Below are positions 34,001-40,465 of a DNA stretch of 64,000 bases, piece by piece. Numbering within the stretch: the stretch's first letter is position 1; every line of letters begins with the position of its first letter. Made by a program: the position numbers and the translations under genes. The stretch is from JBBIGV01 sp037447335 (GTDB lineage Bacteria; Bacteroidota; Ignavibacteria; Ignavibacteriales; Ignavibacteriaceae): NCBI GenBank assembly GCA_037447335.1, contig JBBIGV010000006.1, positions 16,966 to 80,965 of the forward strand, written 5' to 3'. The notes beneath the pieces are model-generated. The model was given only the letters and a program-made list of their open reading frames with translations, was not told the DNA's origin and made no database searches.

Positions 34001-34846
34001 CGAAGTTTCTTTTGTAAGGAATTTCAGAACTTCAACCTCTGCATCGTTAAGGCGTTCAATATCTTCTTCTGAAAGGATACTGTCTTTGGTAAGGAAAATT
34101 TCTCCTGTAGACAAATCAAAAACATCACTTGCAATAGTTCTACCAATGTATTCAGCAATTTTTACTTTACGTACTGAAACTTCCTCAACCAAATCAAATA
34201 ATTTCAGAATTTCCTCATCTGAAGTAAATCCGAGCGCACGCAAAAGTGTTGTGGCTGGAAATTTCTTTCTTCTATCAATATATACATAAAGGATATAGTT
34301 GATATCTGTTGCAAACTCAACCCAGGAACCTCTTAGCGGGATTATTCGCGCAGCATAGATAGGGGTTCCGTTAGGATGGATGGTCTGCGAGAAAGCAACT
34401 CCCGGCGAACGATGAAGTTGTGATACAACAACTCTCTCGGCACCATTAATTATAAATGTACCCTTCTCTGTCATGAACGGAAGGTTACCTAAATAGACTT
34501 CCTGCTCAACGGTGTTCACAAACTCCTGGGTGTCACTATCTTTTGTTGAAAGCCTTAGTTTAGCTTTTAACGGAGCGGAAAATGTTAAGCCGCGTTCAAG
34601 GCATTCATATACCGAGTAGCGTGGTCTTTCAATATAGTACTCGATAAAATCAAGCCTGTAATTCTCTTTATTATCAAAAATCGGAAAGTTTGCATGGAAA
34701 ACAGCCTGAAGTCCTTTCTGTTCGCGCTTTGAAGGTAATACATTTTTCTGTACGAAATCCTCAAATGATTCAGTTTGAATACTGAGCAAATCAGGAATAC
34801 CAATTACAGACTGGATTTCGCCGAAGGAAAGTCTCTTGTTATTCAA
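31088..34846 (-). CDS. rpoB: RNA polymerase beta subunit
   Basis: The 1252-aa protein shows all beta blocks, including the rifampicin pocket FGTNQLSQFMDQTNPLAEMT followed by HKRRMSALGPGGL. The residues equivalent to Asp516, His526 and Ser531 of E. coli are the sensitive type. The C-terminal KVTCGYIYMLKLSHLVDDK and GGKAQFGGQRFGEMEVWAL motifs are present. A 145-nt gap with a large hairpin separates it from rplL upstream. Confidence 0.99.
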   Translation of the reverse strand: MNNKRLSFGEIQSVIGIPDLLSIQTESFEDFVQKNVLPSKREQKGLQAVFHANFPIFDNKENYRLDFIEYYIERPRYSVYECLERGLTFSAPLKAKLRLSTKDSDTQEFVNTVEQEVYLGNLPFMTEKGTFIINGAERVVVSQLHRSPGVAFSQTIHPNGTPIYAARIIPLRGSWVEFATDINYILYVYIDRRKKFPATTLLRALGFTSDEEILKLFDLVEEVSVRKVKIAEYIGRTIASDVFDLSTGEIFLTKDSILSEEDIERLNDAEVEVLKFLTKETSPEQDLIVNTLRKDTAHTKEEALFAIYRQLRSGEAPDVETASSLIDKLFFNDKRYDLGDVGRHRMNDKLKLSIPETTTVLTIEDIIEIIKYMIKLKAGNESVDDIDHLGNRRIRTVGEQLSQQFNVGMARMARTIKERMNMRDSENFTPQDLVNARTISAVISAFFGTNQLSQFMDQTNPLAEMTHKRRMSALGPGGLTRERAGFEVRDVHYTHYGRLCPIETPEGPNIGLISSLTIYARVNRYGFLETPYRIVSKGKVTDEVHYLTAEQEDHFVIAQANAPLNEQSRFVKERVKSRLKGEFPIVTPEQVEYMDVAPAQIVSAAAALIPFLEHDDANRALMGSNMQRQAVPLMRPEAPIVGTGMEERVARDSRAMLAAEDNGVVEYVDADKIIVKYDINPNSVEALTSFNDIRRTTYWLTKFNGTNQETCVNQKPIVNVGDRVAKGDVLADGASTDKGELALGRNVLVAFMPWRGYNFEDAIILSERLVSDDTYTSIHIEEFELQVRETKRGEEELTREIPNVSEEAVKNLDEYGIVREGAEVKEGDILIGKITPKGETDPTPEEKLLRAIFGDKAGDVKDASLKAPPGLRGTVIKTRLFSRKKRDNEAKKLEKKQLDALEVEHKNNLAAHYEKLVTKLTRLTVGMTTTGIRDLDGSVVIRSGTTIKDTTFESLEDVTKLDYTLDWFEQKKTNNHVATLFRNYFDLLSDHEEDYKREKIKIASGDELPPGIVQLAKVYVAKKRKVAVGDKMAGRHGNKGVVAKIVPIEDMPYLPDGTPVDIILNPLGVPSRMNLGQLYETALGWVGKKLGVRFATPIFDGADVEDVDEYLEKAALDRGSKTDLIDGRSGEKFHQKVTCGYIYMLKLSHLVDDKIHARSIGPYSLITQQPLGGKAQFGGQRFGEMEVWALEGYGASHVLQEILTVKSDDVAGRAKAYEAIVKGENLQEPNVPESFNVLIKELQGLGLDIKIN

Positions 34847-34917
34847 TTTAGCCTCCAGTTATTATTCAAATTCATTTCTTATAGTCACTTACTAAAACAA
34901 CCATCCTAACATGAGAA

Positions 34918-34951
34918 AAGTGATAAGTTGGTAATTACCATCTTATCACTT
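34918..34951 (-). promoter_or_regulatory. Stem-loop between rplL and rpoB, probable attenuator or processing site
   Basis: A perfect 10-bp stem (AAGTGATAAG with CTTATCACTT) encloses a 14-nt loop that itself contains the palindrome TGGTAATTACCA. On the coding strand it is followed by TTTCTC. In E. coli an attenuator and RNase III site occupy the same gap and lower rpoBC expression relative to L7/L12; the same role is likely here (inference). Confidence 0.6.
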
Positions 34952-34991
34952 CAGAAATGTTCGAATTCGGTTTTGATTTAATCAAAAAATA

Positions 34992-35375
34992 TTATTTAAC
35001 TTCTACTGCAGCACCTGCTTCTTCAAACTCTTTTTTGAGTTTTTCAGCTTCTTCTTTAGAAACGGCTTCTTTAACTACTTTTGGTGCAGAATCAACAAGG
35101 TCTTTAGCTTCCTTCAGACCTAAACCGGTATGAGCTCTTACAACTTTAATCACATTAATTTTCTTTTCGCCTGCAGAAACAAGCGTAACGTTGAACTCGG
35201 TTTGTTCTTCAACAGGTGCAGCACCGCCAGCAGCAGGCATAGCACCGCCAGCAATTACCATAGGTGCAGCAGCGGTTACACCGAATTCATCTTCTAATGC
35301 TTTCTTTAGTTCTGATGCTTCAATTAATGACAAGCCTTTTATCTTTTCAACTATTTCGGCTACTTTCTCTGACAT
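34992..35375 (-). CDS. rplL: 50S ribosomal protein L7/L12
   Basis: The 127-aa stalk protein has the N-terminal dimer domain, an Ala/Gly/Pro-rich hinge near 37-55 and the C-terminal domain with KINVIKVVRAHTGLGLKEAK that contacts translational GTPases. Normal length. It follows rplJ by 37 nt and precedes the rplL-rpoB hairpin. Confidence 0.99.
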   Translation of the reverse strand: MSEKVAEIVEKIKGLSLIEASELKKALEDEFGVTAAAPMVIAGGAMPAAGGAAPVEEQTEFNVTLVSAGEKKINVIKVVRAHTGLGLKEAKDLVDSAPKVVKEAVSKEEAEKLKKEFEEAGAAVEVK

Positions 35376-35412
35376 TTTTTTCTCCTAATTGATTTCTTAA
35401 TAAAAATTTCTT

Positions 35413-35934
35413 TTACGCTGCCTTCTTTTTTGAAATCTCGTCAATAACGCTTACTAGATCTCTCATCACAGCATTTATTGCTCCTACAATTCCGGAAACA
35501 GGGGCATTGATTGAACCCAGAATTCCCGCAACAATTTCAGCTTTTGAAGGAAGATTAGCAAGTTCGTTCAATTTTGTTCCATCGAAGTACTGTTGTTCAA
35601 CATAGCAAGCTTTTAATACAAGCTTTTGAGTCTCATCAAAGTACTTTTTGATTATCTTTGCCGGGATTACCGGGTTGTCTGAAGCAAAAGCGAATCCTGT
35701 CATTCCTTCAAGGTGTCCGGCAAATTTATCGTATTTTCCCAGATCGTCAATTGCACGCTTAAATAACGTATTTTTAATAACACGGTATTTTACGCCTTCC
35801 TTTCGGAATTCATTTCTGATCTTATCAATATCAGAAACATTTATTCCGTGATAATCCGTGAGATAAACCGCCGAAGCGTTCTGAACCAGGTCCTTCACTT
35901 CAGATACCATTTCAGCTTTTTCTTTCTTATTCAT
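35413..35934 (-). CDS. rplJ: 50S ribosomal protein L10
   Basis: The 173-aa protein has the rRNA-binding domain (VYLTDYHGINVSDIDKIRNE and FRKEGVKYRVIKNTLFKRA) and a C-terminal helix for L7/L12 dimers. L10 with L7/L12 often represses its own mRNA through a leader; a hairpin lies in the 99-nt gap upstream. Confidence 0.99.
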   Translation of the reverse strand: MNKKEKAEMVSEVKDLVQNASAVYLTDYHGINVSDIDKIRNEFRKEGVKYRVIKNTLFKRAIDDLGKYDKFAGHLEGMTGFAFASDNPVIPAKIIKKYFDETQKLVLKACYVEQQYFDGTKLNELANLPSKAEIVAGILGSINAPVSGIVGAINAVMRDLVSVIDEISKKKAA

Positions 35935-35970
35935 TTTTCTCCCATTACTGGTAAAAAGTTAATCGAGTAT

Positions 35971-35989
35971 GCCCTTTTTTCTAAAGGGC
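35971..35989 (-). promoter_or_regulatory. Hairpin in the rplA-rplJ gap, possible L10 leader element
   Basis: GCCCTTT and AAAGGGC pair perfectly (7 bp) around a 5-nt loop, 37 nt before the rplJ start codon. An L10-binding leader is found at this place in many bacteria. I cannot fold the whole leader by hand, so an attenuator is an alternative. Confidence 0.4.
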
Positions 35990-36033
35990 AAGATTAGAAG
36001 CATTTTTTTTGAGTGCGTAAACTTTTTGATGAT

Positions 36034-36726
36034 TTAAGCAGCTACCTCATCTTTATTAATTCTTAAGCCCGGACCCATAGTGCTTGACAGGTATAAACTT
36101 TTTACATACTGTCCCTTCGCAGATGCCGGTTTAAGTTTAATGATAGTGCTTATAAATGCTTTTACATTATCAACCAATTTTTCTGTTTCAAAATTTAATT
36201 TTCCGATTGAGGAATGAACTATTCCGGTCTTATCAACACGGAATTCAATCTTTCCGGCTTTGACTTCAGCTACAGCTTTTGCCACATCCATTGTAACAGT
36301 TCCACTTTTTGGATTAGGCATTAAACCTTTTGGACCGAGAATTTTACCAAGTTTGCCAAGTTCGCCCATAATGTCCGGGGTTGCAATAACCACATCAACA
36401 TCAGCCCATCCTTCTTTAATTTTTTCGAGGTATTCTTCAAAACCGGCGAAATCAGCGCCAGCATCGAGTGCTTCTGTTGCTTTGGCTCCTTTGGCAATGA
36501 CCAAAACTTTAACCTGCTTACCAGTTCCGTGCGGCAGACTCACAGTTCCTCTGACCATCTGATCAGCGTGTCTTGGATCAACACCAAGGCGCATAGCGCA
36601 GTCAAGCGACTCAACAAACTTTACCTTTGAAGCTTCCTTCAGAGTATTTATTGCATCGGCTAATGAATAGTCTTTGGAAGTATCAATAGAATTTACGATT
36701 TCTTTATTTCGTTTTGTTTTCTGCAT
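36034..36726 (-). CDS. rplA: 50S ribosomal protein L1
   Basis: The 230-aa two-domain protein has VRGTVSLPHGTGKQVKVLVI and the GPKGLMPNPKSGTVT signature near 130. L1 forms the mobile stalk at the E site and represses the rplKA message elsewhere. It follows rplK by 33 nt. Confidence 0.99.
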   Translation of the reverse strand: MQKTKRNKEIVNSIDTSKDYSLADAINTLKEASKVKFVESLDCAMRLGVDPRHADQMVRGTVSLPHGTGKQVKVLVIAKGAKATEALDAGADFAGFEEYLEKIKEGWADVDVVIATPDIMGELGKLGKILGPKGLMPNPKSGTVTMDVAKAVAEVKAGKIEFRVDKTGIVHSSIGKLNFETEKLVDNVKAFISTIIKLKPASAKGQYVKSLYLSSTMGPGLRINKDEVAA

Positions 36727-36759
36727 TTATACACCAAATAAGTAATTAATAATTTCAAT

Positions 36760-37185
36760 TTAATTTTCGACTGTGATGCCCATACTTCTTGCTGTTCCTG
36801 CAACCATGCTCATTGCATGTTCAATGTCGTATGCATTAAGATCGGGCATTTTTATTTCGGCAATTTCTTTTACTTGTGCCTTTGTAACTTTTGCAACTTT
36901 GTTCCGGTTAGATTCGGGCGATCCCTTCTCAACTTTAGCAGCTCTTTTTAACAGTACTGCTGCGGGAGGAGTTTTTGTGATGAAGGTGAATGATTTATCC
37001 GAATAAACCGTGATTACTACGGGGATTATCAGTCCGTCTTTATCGTTGGTTCTGGCATTAAATTGCTTGCAGAACTCCATAATGTTAACCCCTTTTTGAC
37101 CTAACGCAGGTCCGACCGGTGGCGAAGGATTTGCCTTACCGGCAGGGATTTGAAGCTTTATGTAACCTGTTATTTTTTTAGCCAT
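36760..37185 (-). CDS. rplK: 50S ribosomal protein L11
   Basis: The 141-aa protein has the N-terminal proline-rich PAGKANPSPPVGPALGQKGV and the C-terminal RNA-binding domain ending SMVAGTARSMGITVEN. L11 is part of the GTPase centre and needed for the stringent response. It follows nusG by 22 nt. Confidence 0.99.
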   Translation of the reverse strand: MAKKITGYIKLQIPAGKANPSPPVGPALGQKGVNIMEFCKQFNARTNDKDGLIIPVVITVYSDKSFTFITKTPPAAVLLKRAAKVEKGSPESNRNKVAKVTKAQVKEIAEIKMPDLNAYDIEHAMSMVAGTARSMGITVEN

Positions 37186-37207
37186 AATTAATCCTGTATA
37201 AAACTAT

Positions 37208-37744
37208 TTATTTTTCTAATTCAGCCTGGACGAAATCAATCTCGACAGGAGTTTTTCTGCCAAAGATCGAAACCATCACTTTAATTTTCATTTTTTCTTC
37301 ATTCACTTCCTGAACGGTGCCATTAAAATTATTGAAAGGACCATCAATAATTTTCACAAGGTCCCCGGTACGAAAGATGGTTTCCATTCTTTCACCGTCT
37401 TCATCCTGAGTAATACGCCCGACAATTCTTTTTACTTCTTCAGGTTGAAGAGGATTTGGATTATTGCCCGTTCCCAGAAATCCCATAACTGATTGTGTTC
37501 TCAGGATGAATTCTTTCACCTGATTATCGAGGATTGCCTGAACAAGAATGTATCCGGGGAAAAAATTTTTTGTTTTACTTCTTTTCTTGCCGTCTTTAAC
37601 TTCAAACACTTTTTCGGTGGGAACGAGAATATCCGTTATTTTTGCACGTAAGGATTCGTTGTCTTTCATCTCGTTCTCAAGAAGCGTTTTCACTTTGTTT
37701 TCGTGACCGGAAAACGTTCTTACAACATACCATTTATATTCCAT
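37208..37744 (-). CDS. nusG: Transcription factor NusG
   Basis: The 178-aa protein has the NGN domain (about 3-110, WYVVRTFSGHENKVKTLLEN, FFPGYILVQA) and a C-terminal KOW domain (about 125-175, GDLVKIIDGPFNNFNGTVQE). NusG couples RNA polymerase to Rho and the ribosome. Normal length, 13 nt after secE. Confidence 0.99.
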   Translation of the reverse strand: MEYKWYVVRTFSGHENKVKTLLENEMKDNESLRAKITDILVPTEKVFEVKDGKKRSKTKNFFPGYILVQAILDNQVKEFILRTQSVMGFLGTGNNPNPLQPEEVKRIVGRITQDEDGERMETIFRTGDLVKIIDGPFNNFNGTVQEVNEEKMKIKVMVSIFGRKTPVEIDFVQAELEK

Positions 37745-37757
37745 ATGCCAGATTCAC

Positions 37758-37940
37758 CTAAAAGATACCTTTAAAAACTTCTGTAATGAGCATGTCGATT
37801 ACGTACGTAAAGGCTGCAAGAATAAGACACACTACAATAACTATAGTAGTTGATTCCTTCAATTCTTCTTTTGTTGGCCAGGTGACTTTTTTCATCTCCT
37901 TTACAACATCCTGAAAAAAACCTACAATTTTTTCTTTCAT
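37758..37940 (-). CDS. secE: Preprotein translocase subunit SecE
   Basis: The 60-aa protein has the amphipathic KEMKKVTWPTKEELKEST segment and one membrane helix (about 32-52), the minimal SecE form. It clamps SecY. It sits between tRNA-Trp and nusG in the usual order. Confidence 0.96.
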   Translation of the reverse strand: MKEKIVGFFQDVVKEMKKVTWPTKEELKESTTIVIVVCLILAAFTYVIDMLITEVFKGIF

Positions 37941-37969
37941 AGTCAGATTTCACCAATAAAAAATACTTG

Positions 37970-38042
37970 CACGTCAGGAGGGACTCGAACCCCCAACCTG
38001 CGGTTTTGGAGACCGCTGCTCTACCAATTGAGCTACTGACGT
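37970..38042 (-). tRNA. tRNA-Trp (anticodon CCA)
   Basis: Acceptor stem ACGTCAG/CTGACGT, D arm TAGCTCAATTGGTAGAGCA, anticodon loop CTCCAAA (anticodon CCA), T arm GGGGGTTCGAGTCCCTC, discriminator G as expected for tryptophan. The 3' CCA is not encoded. It lies between rpmG and secE. Confidence 0.97.
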
Positions 38043-38049
38043 ATCAATA

Positions 38050-38199
38050 TTATTTTGTTTCCTTATGAATTGTATGCTTTCTATCCCATCGGCAGTATTT
38101 TTTATACTCGACTCTTCCGGGATGAAGTCGTTTGTTTTTTGTGGTAGTGTAATTTCTTCTTTTACACTCTGTGCATTCTAAAGTTATTATTTCTCTCAT
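38050..38199 (-). CDS. rpmG: 50S ribosomal protein L33
   Basis: A 49-aa protein, MREIITLECTECKRRNYTTT then KNKRLHPGRVEYKKYCRWDR and a His/Lys tail. Zinc-binding L33 has two CxxC pairs; here the first pair (C9, C12) is kept and the second has one Cys (C36), an in-between state, so zinc binding is doubtful. It lies between tRNA-Thr and tRNA-Trp, a place where many relatives have tuf followed by tRNA-Trp, or rpmG next to secE. Confidence 0.96.
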   Translation of the reverse strand: MREIITLECTECKRRNYTTTKNKRLHPGRVEYKKYCRWDRKHTIHKETK

Positions 38200-38222
38200 A
38201 GCTGATAATTATGTTTATGTTG

Positions 38223-38295
38223 AGCTGACGACCGGGATTGAACCGGTGACCTCATCCTTACCAAGGATGTGCTCTACCAACTGAGCTACGTCAGC
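38223..38295 (-). tRNA. tRNA-Thr (anticodon GGT)
   Basis: Acceptor stem GCTGACG/CGTCAGC, D arm TAGCTCAGTTGGTAGAGCA, anticodon stem CATCC/GGATG with loop TTGGTAA (GGT), T arm ACCGGTTCAATCCCGGT. CCA is not encoded. It is 13 nt from tRNA-Gly and 23 nt before rpmG. Confidence 0.96.
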
Positions 38296-38308
38296 AGGTT
38301 CCGGGTTG

Positions 38309-38382
38309 AGCGGGAGACGGGACTCGAACCCGCGACCAACAGCTTGGAAGGCTGTGACTCTAGCCAACTGAGTTACTCCCGC
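38309..38382 (-). tRNA. tRNA-Gly (anticodon TCC)
   Basis: Acceptor stem GCGGGAG/CTCCCGC, anticodon stem ACAGC/GCTGT with loop CTTCCAA (TCC), T arm CGGGTTCGAGTCCCG. CCA is not encoded. It forms a tandem with tRNA-Thr. Confidence 0.96.
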
Positions 38383-38609
38383 ATCAAAGCTGATATGAAT
38401 TTCCGAACAACATTTTTTAGAACTTTTGGGTTTTTATTTATTTTTATAATAATTTCTTTAAGTGCTTTTCCTTTGTTGGGTTATTCTTAACTAAATATTT
38501 CACAAATGACAATCAACAACAGAAGAGCAAAAAAGAAGGGAATCTGTCTTAAATAAACCAAGAATTCCCTAAAAATTTCAATACAAATAGTCGCAAACGC
38601 ATAAAACTG
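38383..38609 (-). other. 227-nt gap between tRNA-Tyr and tRNA-Gly
   Basis: It holds a terminator-like hairpin at 38529-38570 and otherwise AT-rich DNA. A TTGTCA-17-TAAGAA arrangement on the coding strand could be a weak promoter for the tRNA-Gly side, but the match is poor. No coding sequence is supported. Confidence 0.5.
38529..38570 (-). terminator. Terminator-like hairpin between tRNA-Tyr and tRNA-Gly
   Basis: On the coding strand AGGGAAT and ATTCCCT form a 7-bp stem around a 20-nt loop, followed by TC and six T. The loop is long, so strength is uncertain. It could make tRNA-Tyr a separate transcript. Confidence 0.45.
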
Positions 38610-38693
38610 TGGGCGGCGAGGGATTCGAACCCCCAAAGGCTTGCGCCAACGGATTTACAGTCCGCCCCGGCTCTCCAACTCCGGCGTCCGCCC
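38610..38693 (-). tRNA. tRNA-Tyr (anticodon GTA), long variable arm
   Basis: Anticodon stem GCGGA/TCCGT with loop CTGTAAA (GTA) and the long variable arm GGCGCAAGCC typical of class II tRNAs. Acceptor GGGCGG pairs with CCGCCC. In my hand fold A7 faces G66 and position 8 is C instead of the usual U. CCA is not encoded. Confidence 0.93.
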
Positions 38694-38713
38694 AGTTTTA
38701 TAAACGAGCATCA

Positions 38714-38742
38714 AATATATTTGGATTTCAGTAAAAATGCAA
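38714..38742 (-). promoter_or_regulatory. Probable promoter of the tRNA-Tyr cluster
   Basis: Coding-strand TTGCAT, 17-nt spacer, TATATT, ending 20 nt before the 5' end of tRNA-Tyr. The -10 is the same as at rpsL; the -35 keeps only TTG. Confidence 0.5.
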
Positions 38743-38850
38743 ATAAAAACTTGACGTGTGCTTGTGTCAGCAAACAGACACACTGTGACGGATATGTTAG
38801 GAAATAAAAACGCTCAAACCTGAATATTCATTATAAAATTTTATGAGATT

Positions 38851-40389
38851 TTAATGACTCCATAATTCTCTGTCCAAACTTCGATACTGAATAGCTTCGC
38901 TTATGTGTTGGGCGAGAATATGTTCGCAGGCTTCCAAATCAGCAATAGTTCTGCTTACTTTTAAGATACGGTCATAGGCTCTTGCAGAAAGTCCGAGTTT
39001 CGTCATTGCCATTTTTAGCAGCTCAGTACCTGCAGAATCAAGAGTACAATAGCGACGTACTTCCCTTGACCCCATATCGCCGTTTGTATAGATATTCTTT
39101 AAATCGGAAAACCTTGCTAATTGAATTTCTCTGGCTTTTATCACTCTCATACGAATTTGGGCAGACCCTTCTCCTTTTACATCAGAAGACAATTCTTTAT
39201 ACTTAACTGCGGGAACTTCAATATGGATATCAATTCTGTCAAGCAGTGGGCCGGAAATCTTTGCCATATATCGCTGTATTTGCGGTTGTGCACATGTGCA
39301 ATCTTTATTCGGATCGGTAAAATAGCCGCAGGGACACGGATTCATTGCGGCAGCAAGCATAAAGTTTGCAGGAAATTCTAATGATAATTTAGAACGGCTT
39401 ACTGTTATTCTGTTATCTTCCAAAGGCTGTCTTAATACCTCCAATACATTTTTTTTGAATTCAGGCAGCTCGTCTAAAAACAAAACACCATAATGAGCGT
39501 ATGAAACTTCGCCCGGTCGAGGAAAAGAACCACCTCCGATAAGTGCTGCATCAGACACTGTGTGATGCGGATTTCTGAAAGGGCGTTCGGTTACGAGCGG
39601 AATGTCTCTTGGTAATATGCCTGCAACAGAATGAATTTTTGTAGTCTCAAGCGCTTCTTCAAAGGCCATTGGCGGCAGTATTGAAGGAATTCTTTTAGCA
39701 AGCATTGTTTTCCCGGATCCCGGCGGCCCAATCATTATAATATTATGTGCACCGGCAGCAGCCACCTCCAGAGCTCTCTTTACATTTTCCTGACCTTTAA
39801 CATCCGAAAAATCGAGATGATATTGGTTTATTTTGCTGAATATTGAAGATAGTTCACTTTGAACTTTCCCGGCTTCTGTTTCTCCGTTTAGAAATTGAAT
39901 AACTTCAGAAAGATTTTCAAATCCATAAACATCTATGCCTTCCACTATTGCCGCTTCTTGTGCGGATTCGGAAGGTAAAATTATCCTTTTTATCGCTTTC
40001 TTTTTTGCTTCAACAGAAATTGGCAGTGCACCCTTTACAGGTCTTAACTTTCCATCCAAAGCAAGTTCACCAAGAAAGATACTATCTTCGAGAAGGTTTT
40101 GTTCTACTTTCTCTGTTGCCGCAAGAATTCCAACAGCAATAGGGAGATCAAACGAACTCCCCTCTTTTTTGATATCTGCCGGTGCAAGGTTAATAGTTAT
40201 TTTTCTTAGCGGAAATTCTATACCAATGTTCTTTATAGCAGCAATAACCCTCTCTTTACTTTCCTTAACTGCATTATCAGGAAGACCAACAATAATAAAT
40301 GAGGGAGTTTGTTTTTCAACGTTCGTTTCCACTTCAACTATGTAAGCATCAATACCATATGTAGCACTTGACAAAATTTTTGACAGCAT
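38851..40389 (-). CDS. YifB/ComM-family Mg-chelatase-like AAA+ ATPase
   Basis: The 512-aa protein has the N-terminal ChlI-like S5-fold domain (about 20-140), Walker A IGPPGSGKTMLAKR near 222, Walker B LFLDELPEF, and the C-terminal Mg_chelatase_C domain with SARAYDRILKVSRTIADLE. A CPCGYFTDPNKDCTC cysteine cluster lies between. ComM in Vibrio and Haemophilus is a hexameric helicase that promotes branch migration in natural transformation; the wide spread of the family makes this the best guess. Start ATG with GAGGA upstream. It stands alone after a T9SS gene; the same-strand tRNA-Tyr has its own promoter after it. Confidence 0.94.
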   Translation of the reverse strand: MLSKILSSATYGIDAYIVEVETNVEKQTPSFIIVGLPDNAVKESKERVIAAIKNIGIEFPLRKITINLAPADIKKEGSSFDLPIAVGILAATEKVEQNLLEDSIFLGELALDGKLRPVKGALPISVEAKKKAIKRIILPSESAQEAAIVEGIDVYGFENLSEVIQFLNGETEAGKVQSELSSIFSKINQYHLDFSDVKGQENVKRALEVAAAGAHNIIMIGPPGSGKTMLAKRIPSILPPMAFEEALETTKIHSVAGILPRDIPLVTERPFRNPHHTVSDAALIGGGSFPRPGEVSYAHYGVLFLDELPEFKKNVLEVLRQPLEDNRITVSRSKLSLEFPANFMLAAAMNPCPCGYFTDPNKDCTCAQPQIQRYMAKISGPLLDRIDIHIEVPAVKYKELSSDVKGEGSAQIRMRVIKAREIQLARFSDLKNIYTNGDMGSREVRRYCTLDSAGTELLKMAMTKLGLSARAYDRILKVSRTIADLEACEHILAQHISEAIQYRSLDRELWSH

Positions 40390-40465
40390 ATTTCCTCGGG
40401 AAAATTACTATGATGGGGAGCTGAATTTAAAATACTCTTGTTCTAAAGAAAACGACACGTATAAC

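Noticed and set aside
38269..38490. Plus-strand ORF of 73 aa over the tRNA-Thr and tRNA-Gly genes
   Set aside because: Its middle part is the antisense reading of the tRNA-Gly, a well-known false protein; the rest is low-complexity translation of the gap.
38755..38800. Short inverted repeat TGTGTC/GACACA between yifB and tRNA-Tyr as yifB terminator
   Set aside because: The stem is only 6 bp and the T-rich part comes 15-20 nt later; not good enough to call.
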